In this document: positions 1 through 10,766 of the stretch, piece after piece
Layout of the letters: each line of letters starts with the position of its first letter
Numbering within the stretch: the stretch's first letter is position 1
Assembly (NCBI GenBank): GCA_020881915.1
Contig: JAJFPB010000011.1
Span: forward strand, 1,922,001-1,986,000
Origin: Paramyrothecium sp. XJ0827
Taxonomy: Eukaryota > Ascomycota > Sordariomycetes > Hypocreales > Stachybotryaceae
Reading direction: 5' to 3'
Length of the DNA: 64,000 nt
Translations under genes and position numbers: made by a program
Notes under the pieces: generated by a model
Databases searched by the model: none
The model's input: only the letters and a program-made list of their open reading frames with translations
What the model was told of the DNA's origin: nothing

Positions 1-225
1 GATGCCCAAGCTGACGATGCTTCATGTGTGACGTACTTGCGGAGGTGGTCAGCTGCCGAACTAGTAGCGGCAGCGGCGAAGAACTCGGGCTGGCCCTTCG
101 CATCGCATAAACGGCAGGCCCAGTAAGGGTTCGACGGGTTGTCGTTGGCATCTAGTTCAACAAGAAATAAACCATAGCGCTTAATCCAGCTCTTCCGGCC
201 CTTCGAGCCCTTTCTGGATAAGGAC
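1..225 (-). pseudogene. hAT transposase N-terminal fragment (BED-type zinc finger), runs off the left edge
   Basis: Read on the minus strand from about 225 to 1, one frame gives a K/R-rich stretch, then KSWIKRYGLFLVELD, then WACRLCDAKG, and a downstream histidine in a DHLRK context. This W/C..C/H pattern is typical of the BED-type zinc finger at the start of fungal hAT transposases, which binds the transposon ends. No initiator methionine is seen. The frame is open to the window edge, so the rest of the element lies outside. Family by recognition, moderate certainty. Confidence 0.5.
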
Positions 226-959
226 TCTTCCAAAACATATCGTTTGTTCCTCCACACCGCTCGTGGCAGATCTGCAATGGTGGGATGGCCTGGTAATGCC
301 GTTTGCGTCGTCGTTTCGAATTGACTTGCCAAGTTCCTTGGCGGTCGGAGAAGAGCAAAGGCGGATGGTGGAGAAGGAAGCATGATGCCGCTGGGCATGC
401 ATCAATCCGCGCTGGCACGCGTTGAAAGCAGGTAAACAATTCCCCAAAACGCGGTCGGATCTCGTGGGAAACAAGGATAATAAGAGGTGACTTTTGAGTT
501 CCATGCCTCTCCATTATGAAGAAAAGTAACCCGTTAACAGGCTTTTTCCCCCGGGATGGCTCTGATTGGTCAGACCAATTGGTACACGAACAGCGGGGCA
601 GGTTCCGGGTAGGCTCCCATCACGCTCATCCGCCTAGACCAGCTCGGCCATCTTGCTATATTGCGTATCAAATATATCAAATAGCATCTCAAATCCGGGA
701 TTTTGTATTTGTTTGGTTTGAAATAATATTTTGCTCCATTTGATTGGTTTGTTTGGCAGTTTGTTTGTTTGGATTTGGTTTATGGGCAGCGCTGGCACGC
801 AGCGGTACTCTCTCCAAGATCTGACGATGGAGATGCTCACTTGTGTAAAGTTTTGGCGGCGGAATCCCCTGATCTAAAGCCGGACTCTTGTTCTAGATGA
901 CTGTTTTATCCGTAGATGCCAGTCTGCCGTTGAGCTCACGATGGCCGGCCTGCTTACTA
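226..959. other. No convincing gene
   Basis: Several short overlapping ORFs occur but none has a recognisable domain or gene-like composition. Positions 655-785 are T/G-rich with repeated TTTGTTTGG-like words. Nothing else is seen. Confidence 0.5.
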
Positions 960-962
960 ACA

Positions 963-1087
963 CGGCTTGAATAGGCTTGACAAAATACCAAGTCAAGCCA
1001 AGTCAAGTCAAGCCAGACCGCTAACTTAACAAGTCAAGACAAGCTAGAGCTCTGGCTTGACTTGACTTGACTTGTTGAGAGCGCTGC
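963..1087 (+). repeat. CTTGA-pentamer dispersed repeat, copy 1
   Basis: About 120 bp built from CTTGA/TCAAG pentamers. It starts near TGAATAGGCTTGACAAAAT and ends near TTGTTGAGAGCGCTG. Its second half (about 1027-1078) can fold on itself, because an AACAAGTCAAG arm faces a CTTGACTTGTT arm. A near-identical copy lies in inverted orientation at 53338-53460. No coding capacity. It may be a small non-autonomous element or the end of a larger one; the class is unknown. Confidence 0.75.
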
Positions 1088-1274
1088 CTCCATTATTCAC
1101 CATCATTTCAATCTTTCTACAATCAATCGGGCGCGAATGAGGACCCAAACGGCAGTTTAGGGTATCACGTGCAACCCCGCCACTTGATGCGTTGTCATTG
1201 TCAGCTTTTAATGCAACCAACCCCGAGCTAACTCGGACTTGTCATCCTCAGAATTACTACCATAAAACAGAAAA

Positions 1275-3603
1275 ATGGCGATGGCCTCTACTTCTCTAAC
1301 CCAGAAGTTTGACAGTCTCTGCCATAAGTGCGAGAAACTCGTGTTAAGGGAAGATGCATTTCTCACATCATTAGAGTCACCTTCACAGGCAACCGAGTGG
1401 ATAGTCAAGATCGATTGGGAACTGCACGATGAGTGGCCAGACTTCACTGAAGCCTCAAAGAGAGCAAAAGGCCAGTGCGCCTTCTGTCGCGCCTTTCACA
1501 AAACCATCCGCAATTGTGCAGGGCATCAACATATCCAAAAGCTCTTGAACACACGTCCCCAGACTGGGGCAAAATTTCGAGCTTCATTGTGCTATGTGAT
1601 GTATTGCGAAAACGGAGGGGATAATAGGCTCCAGTCACTTCGGATCAAAGGAGATTTAGGTCAGTGCAAGATACATGCAGTACGGGAATAATGCTAACCC
1701 AAAGCTCCCAGATACAGGAGCTGTCTTCCAAATCGATTGCCCTATTGCTGCCGCCACTACTTCAAAACATGGACAACCCTCATCACTTAGCTTAGCAGAG
1801 CCTCTAACCCACCTTAACCCAGATTATTTGGATTGGATGAGGTCTAAGATCAACTTGTGTATCAACCATGGTCATCTTGCGTCCCAGGATGGCTTCGTGC
1901 CCGATCGGCTCATCAAAGTCGACGAGGACACTCTTCGCCTCGTTCTTACAACGGATTCAACCAACTTAGACTTTCAACTACCCCAAGCACAAGGCACCGA
2001 CTTGCCGCATTATGCTGCACTCACATACTGCTGGGGCCCACCTCCGCACTCGGAGAAACAGCTTAAAACGACCACCGAGAACCTAGCAGACCATCTTTCG
2101 GAGATACCAACTCGCAAATTGCCTCAAACAGTCAAGGACGCGGTAGAAGCGACCCGCGCTCTATCTATTCCATACCTTTGGGTGGACGCCCTTTGCATTC
2201 TTCAGAATCAATCGTCGGATTGGGAGTATCAGTGTATGCAAATGGAGAAGATTTACGGCAATGCACACATTACAATATGTGCACTCGTCAACAACTGCGA
2301 AGAGGGTTTTATCGAAAGGAATGACAAAATCACTATACCCTACCAATATCAGAATCCTTCGAAGAACCCGGGAGCATTTTCCATTTACCAGCCGTCCTAT
2401 CATCGGACCTCTGTCGATGACATGATGTGTTCTAGTTGGATAGTCAGGGGCTGGACCTTCCAGGAGCGAGGAGCATCCACACGCATCCTATCCTTCGGAG
2501 CGTCAAATGTTCACTTCCAATGCTCTCTAACCCAATCATCTACATCCGAGTATCAGAACTTTTACGAACTTGAATGTGTGAGGCGGGACCTTCTCAATGA
2601 GAGTGCTCCCGATGAGCTATACCTACAATGGAACAATCAAGTTGCAGCCGAGTTTAGTCTATATGGCTTTGAGTTTACTCGTGCGACTGATGTACTCCCC
2701 TCTCTTGCAGGCCTCGCCACCTTGTTTGCAAGTAAGTTACATGATAGGTACTTGGCTGGGCTTTGGGAGAAGGACCTTTACCGCTCTCTCATTTGGAACA
2801 CGCAGCCCGAGGCCAAACCAAGCTACAGCCAGATGCTAGACAGACTTAGGCATCCCTCGCCATATATTGCTCCCTCGTGGAGTTGGGCTAGCCACAATAC
2901 TCTGGTCTTCTTTGAGGCGTGGGGCGACAGCATGTATTACTATTCTGCATACCTCGAATGCGACATACTAGAGACCATGGTAGTTCCTGTGGGCACGAGC
3001 ATATTTGGAGAGCTAATGGGGGGATACCTGGACATTTCCGGAAATGTCTATGATGGACCTCGAAGATTATCATTCGCAAAGGTGGGCGACCAGGGCGACC
3101 TTCCCTTTATCTCTCCCAAGACGTTGCAGTTAGACGACCAGTACCTCCTAGACCTAAACATGGACTGCAACTCTAGAGACCTGTTTATTGAAAACGGCGA
3201 GCGCTATGAGCTGAAGGCCTCTGTCAGCTTCCTGATGATCGGAAGCAGCAGCAGCAAGCCTCGCTCGTTTTGGGACTACAGAAATAGGTCGCTGGATGCT
3301 GAGAGTCTAACAGAAGATGAGGCATCTCAAGTCTCGGGAAGTGACGACCTAGTTCCATCCGACGGAAGCTACTCCTCACAAAGTCCATGGGATATAAGGC
3401 CAGGATCCAAGCCGGAGAATAGACAGACACCGTTGAGCAAGGAGGAGCTACAACTCAGACGACTTGCCTATGGACTTGTGATACTTCCAGCAGAAAGGCC
3501 GGGAGAGTTCTATCGTGTCGGGACTTTTATTTCAAGACGTAAAGTGCTGGGGGGTTTAGTGTTCTTCGAGAGTTGCGAAACAAAGAGCATACGGCTTGTG
3601 TGA
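1275..3603 (+). CDS. HET-domain (heterokaryon incompatibility) protein, two exons
   Basis: Exons 1275-1659 and 1712-3603 join across a 52-bp intron (GTCAGT donor, TGCTAAC branch point, CCCAG acceptor) to give 758 residues. The N-terminus has two CxxC pairs (about C16/C19 and C68/C71), possibly zinc-binding. The HET domain runs from about residue 229 (YAALTYCWG) through LPQTVKDAV and LWVDALCILQ to WTFQERGAS near residue 376. The C-terminal 350 residues have no recognised domain; a serine-rich acidic stretch lies around residues 560-600. HET proteins trigger fungal cell death on non-self recognition. No stop or frameshift was found, in contrast to most neighbours. Family assignment is firm; the allele partner and specificity cannot be read. 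Confidence 0.9.
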
Positions 3604-4346
3604 AAGGAAGTGTGAGCTTTCTCTAGCTGTTGAAATAACAGGCTGTCCACTTCATGAAAGCAGCAGGTTTATGATATGGATCCTGTGACTACTCTTCTCT
3701 ATATACATGCACAGCCTCCCAAGCAGCCCCATAGTTATCATCCATAACCGAGGAGCCCGACAAGGTCGCGAGTTCAACCCTTACACCCCGTATTTTTTAC
3801 ACTTTTCTTCTTTTAACCCTGACCACCATTCGGCGGGAATCCAACAGGAATTCCCTACATTAAAGTAGTCTTGGCGCGCTTGGGTTTAGGTTGGATTCCG
3901 TCCACTTGGGTTCTCTTAGTCAAATCGGGGTTCTAGTTGGATTCCTTCCACTTGGATTCCATGCATCATAGCCTCATTGGTTTAAAAAAATAAAAAAAAT
4001 AGGAGCCCCACCACTCCCGTCAAGGGTGCACCCCATCACGATCAATTGCACCGCAAGCGCATATTGCGATGTGTGAAGAAACTTGTGGCAGCTAAAGTAA
4101 GGAGTGGTAGAACGAATCTCTTTGGCAGCTTGTAGGCACCACCACCCGCGTACCGGACATGGATCTGATCCAATTAGAACGGCGTAAACGCTAGTGACTT
4201 CAGCTACCTAAGCAATTGGCTGGTGATAGAAGTCCCAGCAGTTCCCTTCCTTACAAAGAGCTACATTAGTAGCGTGGATGATGAAAGGGCCTGGAATAAC
4301 AAGTACCAATGTGAAGTCGACCGGAACTCATTAAGACCCGATCAAC
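3604..4346. other. Intergenic: possible tRNA-derived SINE remnant and short inverted repeats
   Basis: About 3725-3797 holds a pol III B-box-like GAGTTCAACCC preceded by GGTCGC and followed by a TTTTTT run, as in tRNA-derived SINEs; a full cloverleaf could not be drawn. From 3835 to 3960 the word GGAATCCAAC and its complement GTTGGATTCC recur in both orientations. At 4155-4176 lies one arm of a 22-bp perfect inverted repeat whose partner is at 10559-10580. Confidence 0.4.
4155..4176 (+). repeat. 22-bp inverted repeat, left arm
   Basis: Starts GGACATGGATCTGATCC. The exact reverse complement is found at 10559-10580, bracketing about 6.4 kb of broken genes and a piggyBac wreck. No matching target duplication was seen beside the arms. 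Confidence 0.8.
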
Positions 4347-4730
4347 TTATATTTCGCCTACAGAATACTGCCTCTCTAACTGGCACAGGATCTTTCCAAC
4401 CACCTCCTCCGCTAGCTTGTCAATATCCTGAGCATCAAATCCTTTCTTGAAAATGACGTTGTCCCAACGGACGTTGCTCCCATCACTATCCTGGAGAGAG
4501 TATTGGTCTCTATTCACAAAATGCAGGTACACACGTCCGCCGGGCTCGACTGGAGATGTTGATTGGCTTGAATTCTTCAGAGTTCCAACTACACATCGCT
4601 CGTTCTTCAACTGCAGTCGACGACTGCGCTGTTTGGTTATTCTATGCTCTGAGCGTCGTGAGCGAGCCCGTGGTGCTTCTATCACGTAAGTTTGGATGTC
4701 CATTTTCAGGTCATGGCTTTGGAAACTCAC
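4347..4730 (-). CDS. Hypothetical protein, 127 residues
   Basis: An uninterrupted frame from an ATG at 4730. The N-terminal half is basic (RARSRRSEHR, KQRSRRLQLK). The C-terminal half reads like a folded domain (GRVYLHFVNRDQYSL, then FDAQDIDKLAEEVVGKIL). No family is recognised. It lies inside the segment bracketed by the 22-bp inverted repeat and could be a remnant of the same broken gene as 5406-6366. It may be a chance frame. Confidence 0.3.
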   Translation of the reverse strand: MSFQSHDLKMDIQTYVIEAPRARSRRSEHRITKQRSRRLQLKNERCVVGTLKNSSQSTSPVEPGGRVYLHFVNRDQYSLQDSDGSNVRWDNVIFKKGFDAQDIDKLAEEVVGKILCQLERQYSVGEI

Positions 4731-5405
4731 TGAGTCGATAGCGAGCCATCTCCCTCGAGTACTTAGTTACGGTTCCGGACATACATACATTCGAAGGACG
4801 CGTCGTCAAGGTCAGACTCAACCAGCTGTCGTAAAGATGGTGGTATTTGGCTCAGGATGAGGCTGCAAATTGGAGTGGTAAGTAGAATAGTGCAGTTTAA
4901 ACTCAGATAATCTAAGGATAAAGGTGGTGCTAGAATATGAGGGATTGAGAGCAGCAGACCCTAATTATTATTCCTGGCACGCCACGTATCATTCCATAGC
5001 GGGTTGCACAAACGCGGGACACCCAGACCCGCTGGAATTCACCACTGGTATGGATAGTAGCGTTGCGGCACCCTCAGCAATGCAGTTACGGGCTATCGCA
5101 TTCATCTTCTAAATCTCGGAAAATACCCTTCGGTGTGAAATTGGCCGAACTTCAAATTCCGACGACCATAGAAGTGTTGGAGGGGTACTGTACCTTCTTG
5201 AATATAAAGCTATTAGGAAGGCGCTTAAGTGTAGGTAAAGGAAGGACGACCGAAGATAAATCTCTTAACGATACGGAAGGCTGGGCTTCTTAATGGACTG
5301 ATGGACGATGGGTAGTCTTGTGATCTCAGTCGGTTACCTCGCACCTTCACAGACCTTTTCGATGGGAGTTTTCAGGGCAAAACCGACGACTCAATCACCG
5401 GTATT
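4731..5405. other. No gene recognised
   Basis: Only short plus-strand frames without conserved features. Nothing else seen. Confidence 0.4.
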
Positions 5406-6366
5406 CTACGCGAGTCGGACAACAATGACGACGTACTTAACGCGGCGAGACTGCAAAGCTTGCAATGTTTCCATGACCGATTGTACATACGCCACGGGCC
5501 TGTCAGATTCTGTCGTATTCGATAATGCCGGCATGGCGTATTTCTCGTGAACCATAAGACCGAATTTGTCGAAAACAAAACCAGGAGGAAGGTGCGGTGC
5601 TGTATCCGTGCTTTCTCTCGAGGAAGGAGGCGTCAAAGACAGCATACTGTCTCGCTCGCCTGAGGAGTGCCGACACAGGTTCTCTAGATCACTTTGTTCG
5701 ATAGGACTGACCGTATCCTGCACTGGACGTCGCTTGGGTGTCATTCCTTTCTGGGATCGCTCGAACATAGACAGATTGAGGCTTCTCGCAGCCTTATCCC
5801 ACTCAGGAACCTCCCGTGCAGCCGCACAAAGCAAGTTGCAGAATTTCGTCCCTTTGAGCGCCCATTGATAGTGCTGGACACGGTCTTGTCCCCAATAGCG
5901 CGCCACCGTCTTTAAAGCGGCAAGACATTGGGACTTGATGTCGAGACCGTTCTTAGCAATACCAAAAAAATCGATACTAGTATGTCGTGTCGTCCTCATC
6001 TCGCCGCGAAGGCCCGTTTGATGGTTTTCCTGGCCGCTCCTTCCTATTTTTGTACTCGGTACACTTCGTGAACATAACATGTTCACAAGCGGCGGCCAGA
6101 AGTTGCACTCTGGCGTCCTCGGCAAGTAACTCGTTTCGCACTCGCACGCATGCCTCATACCTATCCAGGTCAGTTTGGCATAGGCGGATTTCCTCTCGAA
6201 ATTGGGCGACTCTCTGGAGCTGATCGGGGCTTAGAATGATTGAATCGTCGCCGTCGTCGATCTCATCGCTGGGGTTTTCGGCAAATGACGGTTGTGCGTC
6301 GGAAGGGCGCGCCATATTGTGTGTAGTATGATCCTTTCGCGATGCTATCGCGAGGTTGATGGGCAT
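5406..6366 (-). pseudogene. Unidentified gene split over two frames
   Basis: The upstream frame (6366-5977) starts at an ATG and has an acidic stretch (DEIDDGDDS) followed by a helical segment (LQRVAQFREEIRLCQTDLDR). A second frame overlaps it and continues to 5406 with SIDFFGIAKNGLDIKS, VARYWGQDRVQHYQW and a Ser/Pro-rich tail. Both look coding. No splice donor/acceptor pair joins them, so a frameshift near 5980-6010 is the simplest reading. An internal ATG at 6315 is an alternative start. No domain is recognised. Codon texture suggests a former host gene or the ORF of an unknown mobile element. Confidence 0.4.
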
Positions 6367-6380
6367 TGATAGTTATGGAC

Positions 6381-6414
6381 CCACTCAGGTGGTTGGAAGC
6401 AACCACCTGAGTGG
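6381..6414. repeat. Perfect 14-bp stem, 6-nt loop hairpin
   Basis: CCACTCAGGTGGTT (6381-6394), loop GGAAGC, and its exact complement at 6401-6414. It lies just upstream of the broken gene on the minus strand. It could be a transposon end or a replication or transcription structure; no function is assigned. Confidence 0.8.
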
Positions 6415-6860
6415 ATCTTTCTTGGCAGATTCCCATTGGTCATCAACTTTTGCACCACCTGATGTGGCTGATGTGGCTGTGCAACCGAATCCGATTCCTG
6501 GCCCATCACAAACGCGTGAATTCACACCCAACGCTAGTAGTCCTCTCCTCCTTGTGCATGCGAAAAGGATCTCCATGATGCCCGACGATGCGGGTCGTTT
6601 GGGATTTTCACTCACTAAATTGAGCAATTCCGAGCCCAGTCGGCACCACACTGCTTACATAAGTATAAACTGTTAACCTTCTGTTGGGCCAACCAATCAA
6701 TGACTAGCTCATCACGACACGTCCACCAAATGGGCTTTTCTACTAGGCTCAAAACAGGAGATTTGTTTAAAAGCACACCAACGCGACGTCATGCTGTTAT
6801 AGCTGTTTCCGCAACCTCCGAAATTCATCGACAGTAATTGATTGATTCATTCGCGGCGGT

Positions 6861-8457
6861 ATGACGCCCGCCACCGTCGCTGGCACTCCTTCATAACCTT
6901 TTCCGAGAATGGGTTCCGGCGGCTTCACGCCGTTCAATCACATGCAAAGACCCTTCACCACTCTCTCACCTACAGGCGCTGCTCAAACCCTCGCAGACTG
7001 TGCCTTTCGAAACCCTCGGCGTGCATGACGTTCATGTCTCCGGCAATTCCACACCGGCATCCCCTCTGACTTTTCATCCCTCCAGTATTCGCGCCGGACA
7101 TGAGAATCCCGACTTTCCCTCCCCCAATCTCTATGAATTATCATTGATGCTCGCCGGGGAGCCTGGTCTCGATGCTTGGTGGGGGAACCAGATAACGAAA
7201 GATATCTACAAGGCCGAAAGAGTGACTCTGGCTGTGCCCGCTGACGCAACTGATATTGAAAACGTGCCTTGGGGCCAGAAGGCGACCTACAATGAACACC
7301 ATGAAGACGATCTAAGCCTTGAATACATGGCACGTGGGAGCAGTGCTGTGCGAAGTAGTGAGTTTGACACGTCTGTAGGCTCTACGCATACCGATGAAGC
7401 CTTAAAACCTACCACGCCGATGCAGCCTAGTCTTCTATCTCGCCACTCTTACACAAATTACGAAAACAACAAAGATAAGTCGTACGACAAAGCCTCCAAC
7501 CTCTCTCAACAGCCGACGCAACTATCACGCAGCCGAAGTTATTTTCCCTCGCCGAATTCCCCTGCCACCCCTGCTTGTAGCCAAGCCCCTTAAAACAAAT
7601 GTGCTCTTGATCAGCATGAGGCCGCCGAACAGCAGCACCAGCAGCAACTACAACAACAGCAAAATATACCTAGCTGGGAAGCACCCTTTACATCTTCACA
7701 ACAAGGCCAAGGAAGAGTTCTTCCCGTGCTGCAAGCATTAGACTATGAGGCTGATCCCTTAATTGACCATGCGGGTGTCATGCGGGTGCTCGACCGTGGT
7801 AGAATCGTTGCCCTCAATAGATCGTACCCATATTTGAGCAATGGTTCTCCGTCCGACCAACCGGCGAATCGAAAGACGTCCTCCAAAGTATCTGTTGCCG
7901 AATCTTCTAAACACTCAAAGGGGACAAGATCCGAGTCCATGTCAACGCTTTCAAACATCTTTGCAGGCTCCACAGGACGAGGAAAGTCTACTCACGACAA
8001 GCCCAAGGCTGCCGCTTCCCGGCTGGAAGACGATGCCTCAAGACCACCGACGCCTAAATATGAACAGTACGAGCGAGCACCGCCGTCTCCATGGTCACAG
8101 TCCCCAGCTCCGTCACCGGCCGTCCGGACGGAGCCCCGGGAGAACCCGTTCTTTACCGATGTCATGGTGGACGAAGAATCTTCCAATCCAGACTCAGCGC
8201 CCATTGACTACAGCTCGGTGCGTCCCCCAGAAGCCATAGGAGTCGACAACTCTTGGACAGTACTGCACATTCCGCTCACCCACGTCTTACTCTCACAACC
8301 TGCCAATCATCTCAATCTCGATAATACAATTATACGGCAGAAGTCGAACGCTCGGAACAAGGATGACACCGCAGCTGGTCCCAAAGTGGTGCCAGAACTT
8401 GGACAGCAAATACCAGAGAGCACGAAGAAGAATCTCCTAGACAGTTCGAAGGCGTAA
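6861..8457 (+). pseudogene. N-terminal part of a probable fungal hybrid histidine kinase (GAF-like region), broken and truncated
   Basis: The stretch from about 7000 reads as one frame with PDFPSPNLYELSLML, EPGLDAWW, KAERVTLAVPADATDIENV, RPPTPKYEQYERAPPSP and DNSWTVLHIPLTHVLL. I associate this pattern, from memory, with the N-terminal GAF-like region of fungal multi-PAS hybrid histidine kinases (stress-sensing phosphorelays). Only the N-terminal ~530 residues remain; PAS, kinase and receiver domains are absent. Breaks seen: an in-frame TAA near 6894, a frame change near 7000, and TAA at 7591-7593 in a Gln-rich context where CAA would fit. Beyond about 8430 it runs into transposon-related sequence. 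The family call is moderate; pseudogene status is firm. Confidence 0.5.
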
Positions 8458-8459
8458 TG
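8434..8459 (-). repeat. 26-bp inverted repeat, left arm
   Basis: Matches 10589-10614 in reverse complement at 25 of 26 positions. The two arms flank the piggyBac remnant. Read outward, both encode the same short peptide word (PSNCLGDS), so they are probably two inverted copies of a MULE-type ORF fragment rather than piggyBac termini. Confidence 0.7.
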
Positions 8460-8689
8460 CTCGTACCACTCCCCACACCACTCCTGCCAAATGCGTCATG
8501 ACATTGACGATACAACAAAATCTTAGGCCACCAGAACAGCTATGTAACCGATTTTTTCACGTCTTCAACAGCAGACAACAACGCCGCAATAGCTATCCGA
8601 CGATGGAAACCACAGACGAGGCCGCGGCGGCCACCGTTGGCCCTGACCAGAGGATTCCGGTCACCACTGACCACAGCAGGCGGGAGCAA

Positions 8690-10530
8690 GCTGCAGATAA
8701 CACTTGCAGACCCGAGTAGGACCCTGCGACACGGTCAGGGACGCATTTTGAACCGCTCAACGTTCCGGAACGCCCTCTTATTGTCCATCCGCTTCCACTG
8801 ACGCCGTTAAAGCTTTTCCAGCTATTTCTACCCGAGACAACGGTCCAGCGATGGGTTGACTATACCAACGACCCTAGGAACGCCCCGGCCGCGTCCTCAA
8901 GACCCGGCTGCCGTCAAAGGCATTGGAAACCGACATCCGTTGCAGAGATATATATCTGGATAGGCATCTTGATATATATGTCCCTACATAAGGAAATTCG
9001 CTATGAGGACCACTGGAAGGCTCCGGCAACGACTGTGGAACAGGGAGACGGACAATTCGAGAGTATCCCTACCCACCCAATCATCCAATTCATGATTTAT
9101 AGCCGGTTCTTCCTCTTGAAGAGACGGCTACGAATGGACGATCCGGATACAATTGACATGGGGTCCCGAGCCCATACAATAAGGTCAACGAGTGGGCCAA
9201 TGAGCTGATGGCAGCATCTATAGCTGCCGTCGATATGGGCAGCCATATTGCTGTTGACGAAGGTGTCGTGGGCTTCGAAGGACGGTCAAAACAAAAGGTC
9301 ACGATTAAGAACAAGCCCACGCCCACAGGACTTAAAGTCTGGCTCTAGCTAGTCAAGGATATATATAACGGTGGATTTGGCATACACCAGGGGGGGGAAT
9401 TTGGTCCCGTTGGCGTTGAAAAACCCCCCCAAGGAAGAGGAAGCGGAAGGACGATCCCGAGGCCCTGAACCCGACCCAGGGTGTCGTTGTTGCCCTAATA
9501 GAACGGCTGCCGCCACAGATATATCATGTCTATCTTGACAACCTTTTCTCGTCGCCCCAGCGCTTCCGACGGCTCAGGCACCTACAAAATGGTGTTGGGG
9601 CCACGGGGACGGCTCGTACGAATGCTGGGCTGTTCCAACGGCTAGTCAGCGCAAAGGAAGACGATCGGAAGGGACGAAAGCTGTGGCCGTGGGGCCGGCT
9701 CAAGGCCTGGCCAACAACGAATGGAAAGGTCAGTCAGGAAGTCAGGAAGTCAGGAAGGTCATAGACGAATTTCCCTACTAATTACTATATATATAGGTCA
9801 ACCAAATCGGCTGGAAAGACAATGCCCTTGTGGTCTTCCTAACAACTATTTATAAGGGAACCGAAGCCGTCGAACACATCCGTCATCGCCCGACAACAGC
9901 GCAGCTATACAGTCGCCCTATACAGCAAGAATTTGGTGCTGAGGCCGTCAAGAAGGTAGTTATTCCGTCCGTAGCTGCGGATTATAACGACTATATGAAC
10001 GCTATTGATATCGCGGATCAGTTACGCTCGAATCTGAAGTCCGTACATCGTCAGAGACGGCTCCGGTCCGGGCGTTGACCTGGTCCTTCCTCCTATCCGT
10101 GGCCCTGATCAACAGCTTTAAATTGCAGCAACTAGGGCAGCCAAATTGGATGCCGTACAAGGCCCAAAGCCGGTTCTTGCAGGCCTTAGTTGACGAGATT
10201 TTCCGTACCTATGGTCAAGAGGGCTCAACAAGACAGCATTTTCGGGCTGGGGACACATCCACGCGCTTCTCACAGCATCATCATGTCAACAGAGGGAAAA
10301 AATCCCGTTGTTTGAGCTGTTAGGGCGTCCAAATTGGCCCTAGGTCCCAAAGCACTCAACGCCCTCGAAATCGTCAGGCCTTGGGGCAGCTAGATGAAAA
10401 TGCCCTCAATGGACGGGCCCGGGCCCGGAAGACGGGTACAACAACCCTATGGGGCTGTGACGTATGTAATGTAGCTATTTGTAAAAAGCCAGATTGCTGG
10501 TACTTCTATCATAGGCAAAATTACTAGGAA
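8690..10530 (+). pseudogene. piggyBac-type transposase remnant, copy 1
   Basis: Segments in changing frames match the piggyBac (DDE_Tnp_1_7) order. First comes an N-terminal piece (ETTVQRWVDYTN near 8840), then IGILIYMSLHKEIRYEDHW (8958-9012) and HPIIQFMIYSRF. Next is the catalytic-core block VDEGVVGFEGRSKQKVTIKN (about 9252-9312). It ends with NDYMNAIDIADQL (about 9987-10025) and a cysteine-rich tail CDVCNVAICKKPDCWYFYHR (about 10455-10515). Several stops and frameshifts separate the pieces, so it is inactive. Related remnants lie at 28240-28350 and 41640-42240. No TTAA-flanked termini were identified. Confidence 0.75.
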
Positions 10531-10558
10531 TTCAATGTCACAGGACTTTTCGCGAATT

Positions 10559-10580
10559 TAATTGGATCAGATCCATGTCC
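10559..10580 (-). repeat. 22-bp inverted repeat, right arm
   Basis: Exact reverse complement of 4155-4176. It sits just after the piggyBac remnant and just before the MULE tail fragment. Confidence 0.8.
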
Positions 10581-10588
10581 ATTACATG

Positions 10589-10766
10589 CATTACACCTTC
10601 GAACTGTCTAGGAGATAGTATAGAAGATCAACGTATTGAAGCCGCAGTTGCGAGTGAAATAGGCAATAAGCCATTGGCAACTAAGAGGAGAGGTATAAAA
10701 GAGATCTGGGAAAGTGCAGAAAAGGATAGTAAAGAACAGCAAGCCTTACACTCTGTAAAGCAGTAA
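10589..10766 (+). pseudogene. MULE-type transposase C-terminal fragment
   Basis: A short frame contains EDQRIEAAVASEIGNKPL, then RRGIKEIWESAEKDSKEQQ before a stop. It matches, residue by residue in places, the tail of the other MULE in this window (54064-54200 minus: EDDRVEAQVAAEM, RRGMRDIWEAAENDGKEQQ). It therefore derives from a different MULE subfamily member. Nothing upstream of the tail survives. The first 26 bp are repeated in inverse orientation at 8434-8459. Confidence 0.6.

Noticed and set aside
4155..10580. A Starship or other giant mobile element defined by the 22-bp repeats
   Set aside because: No tyrosine recombinase (DUF3435 captain) was seen in the window, and the interval has no coherent cargo or target duplication.
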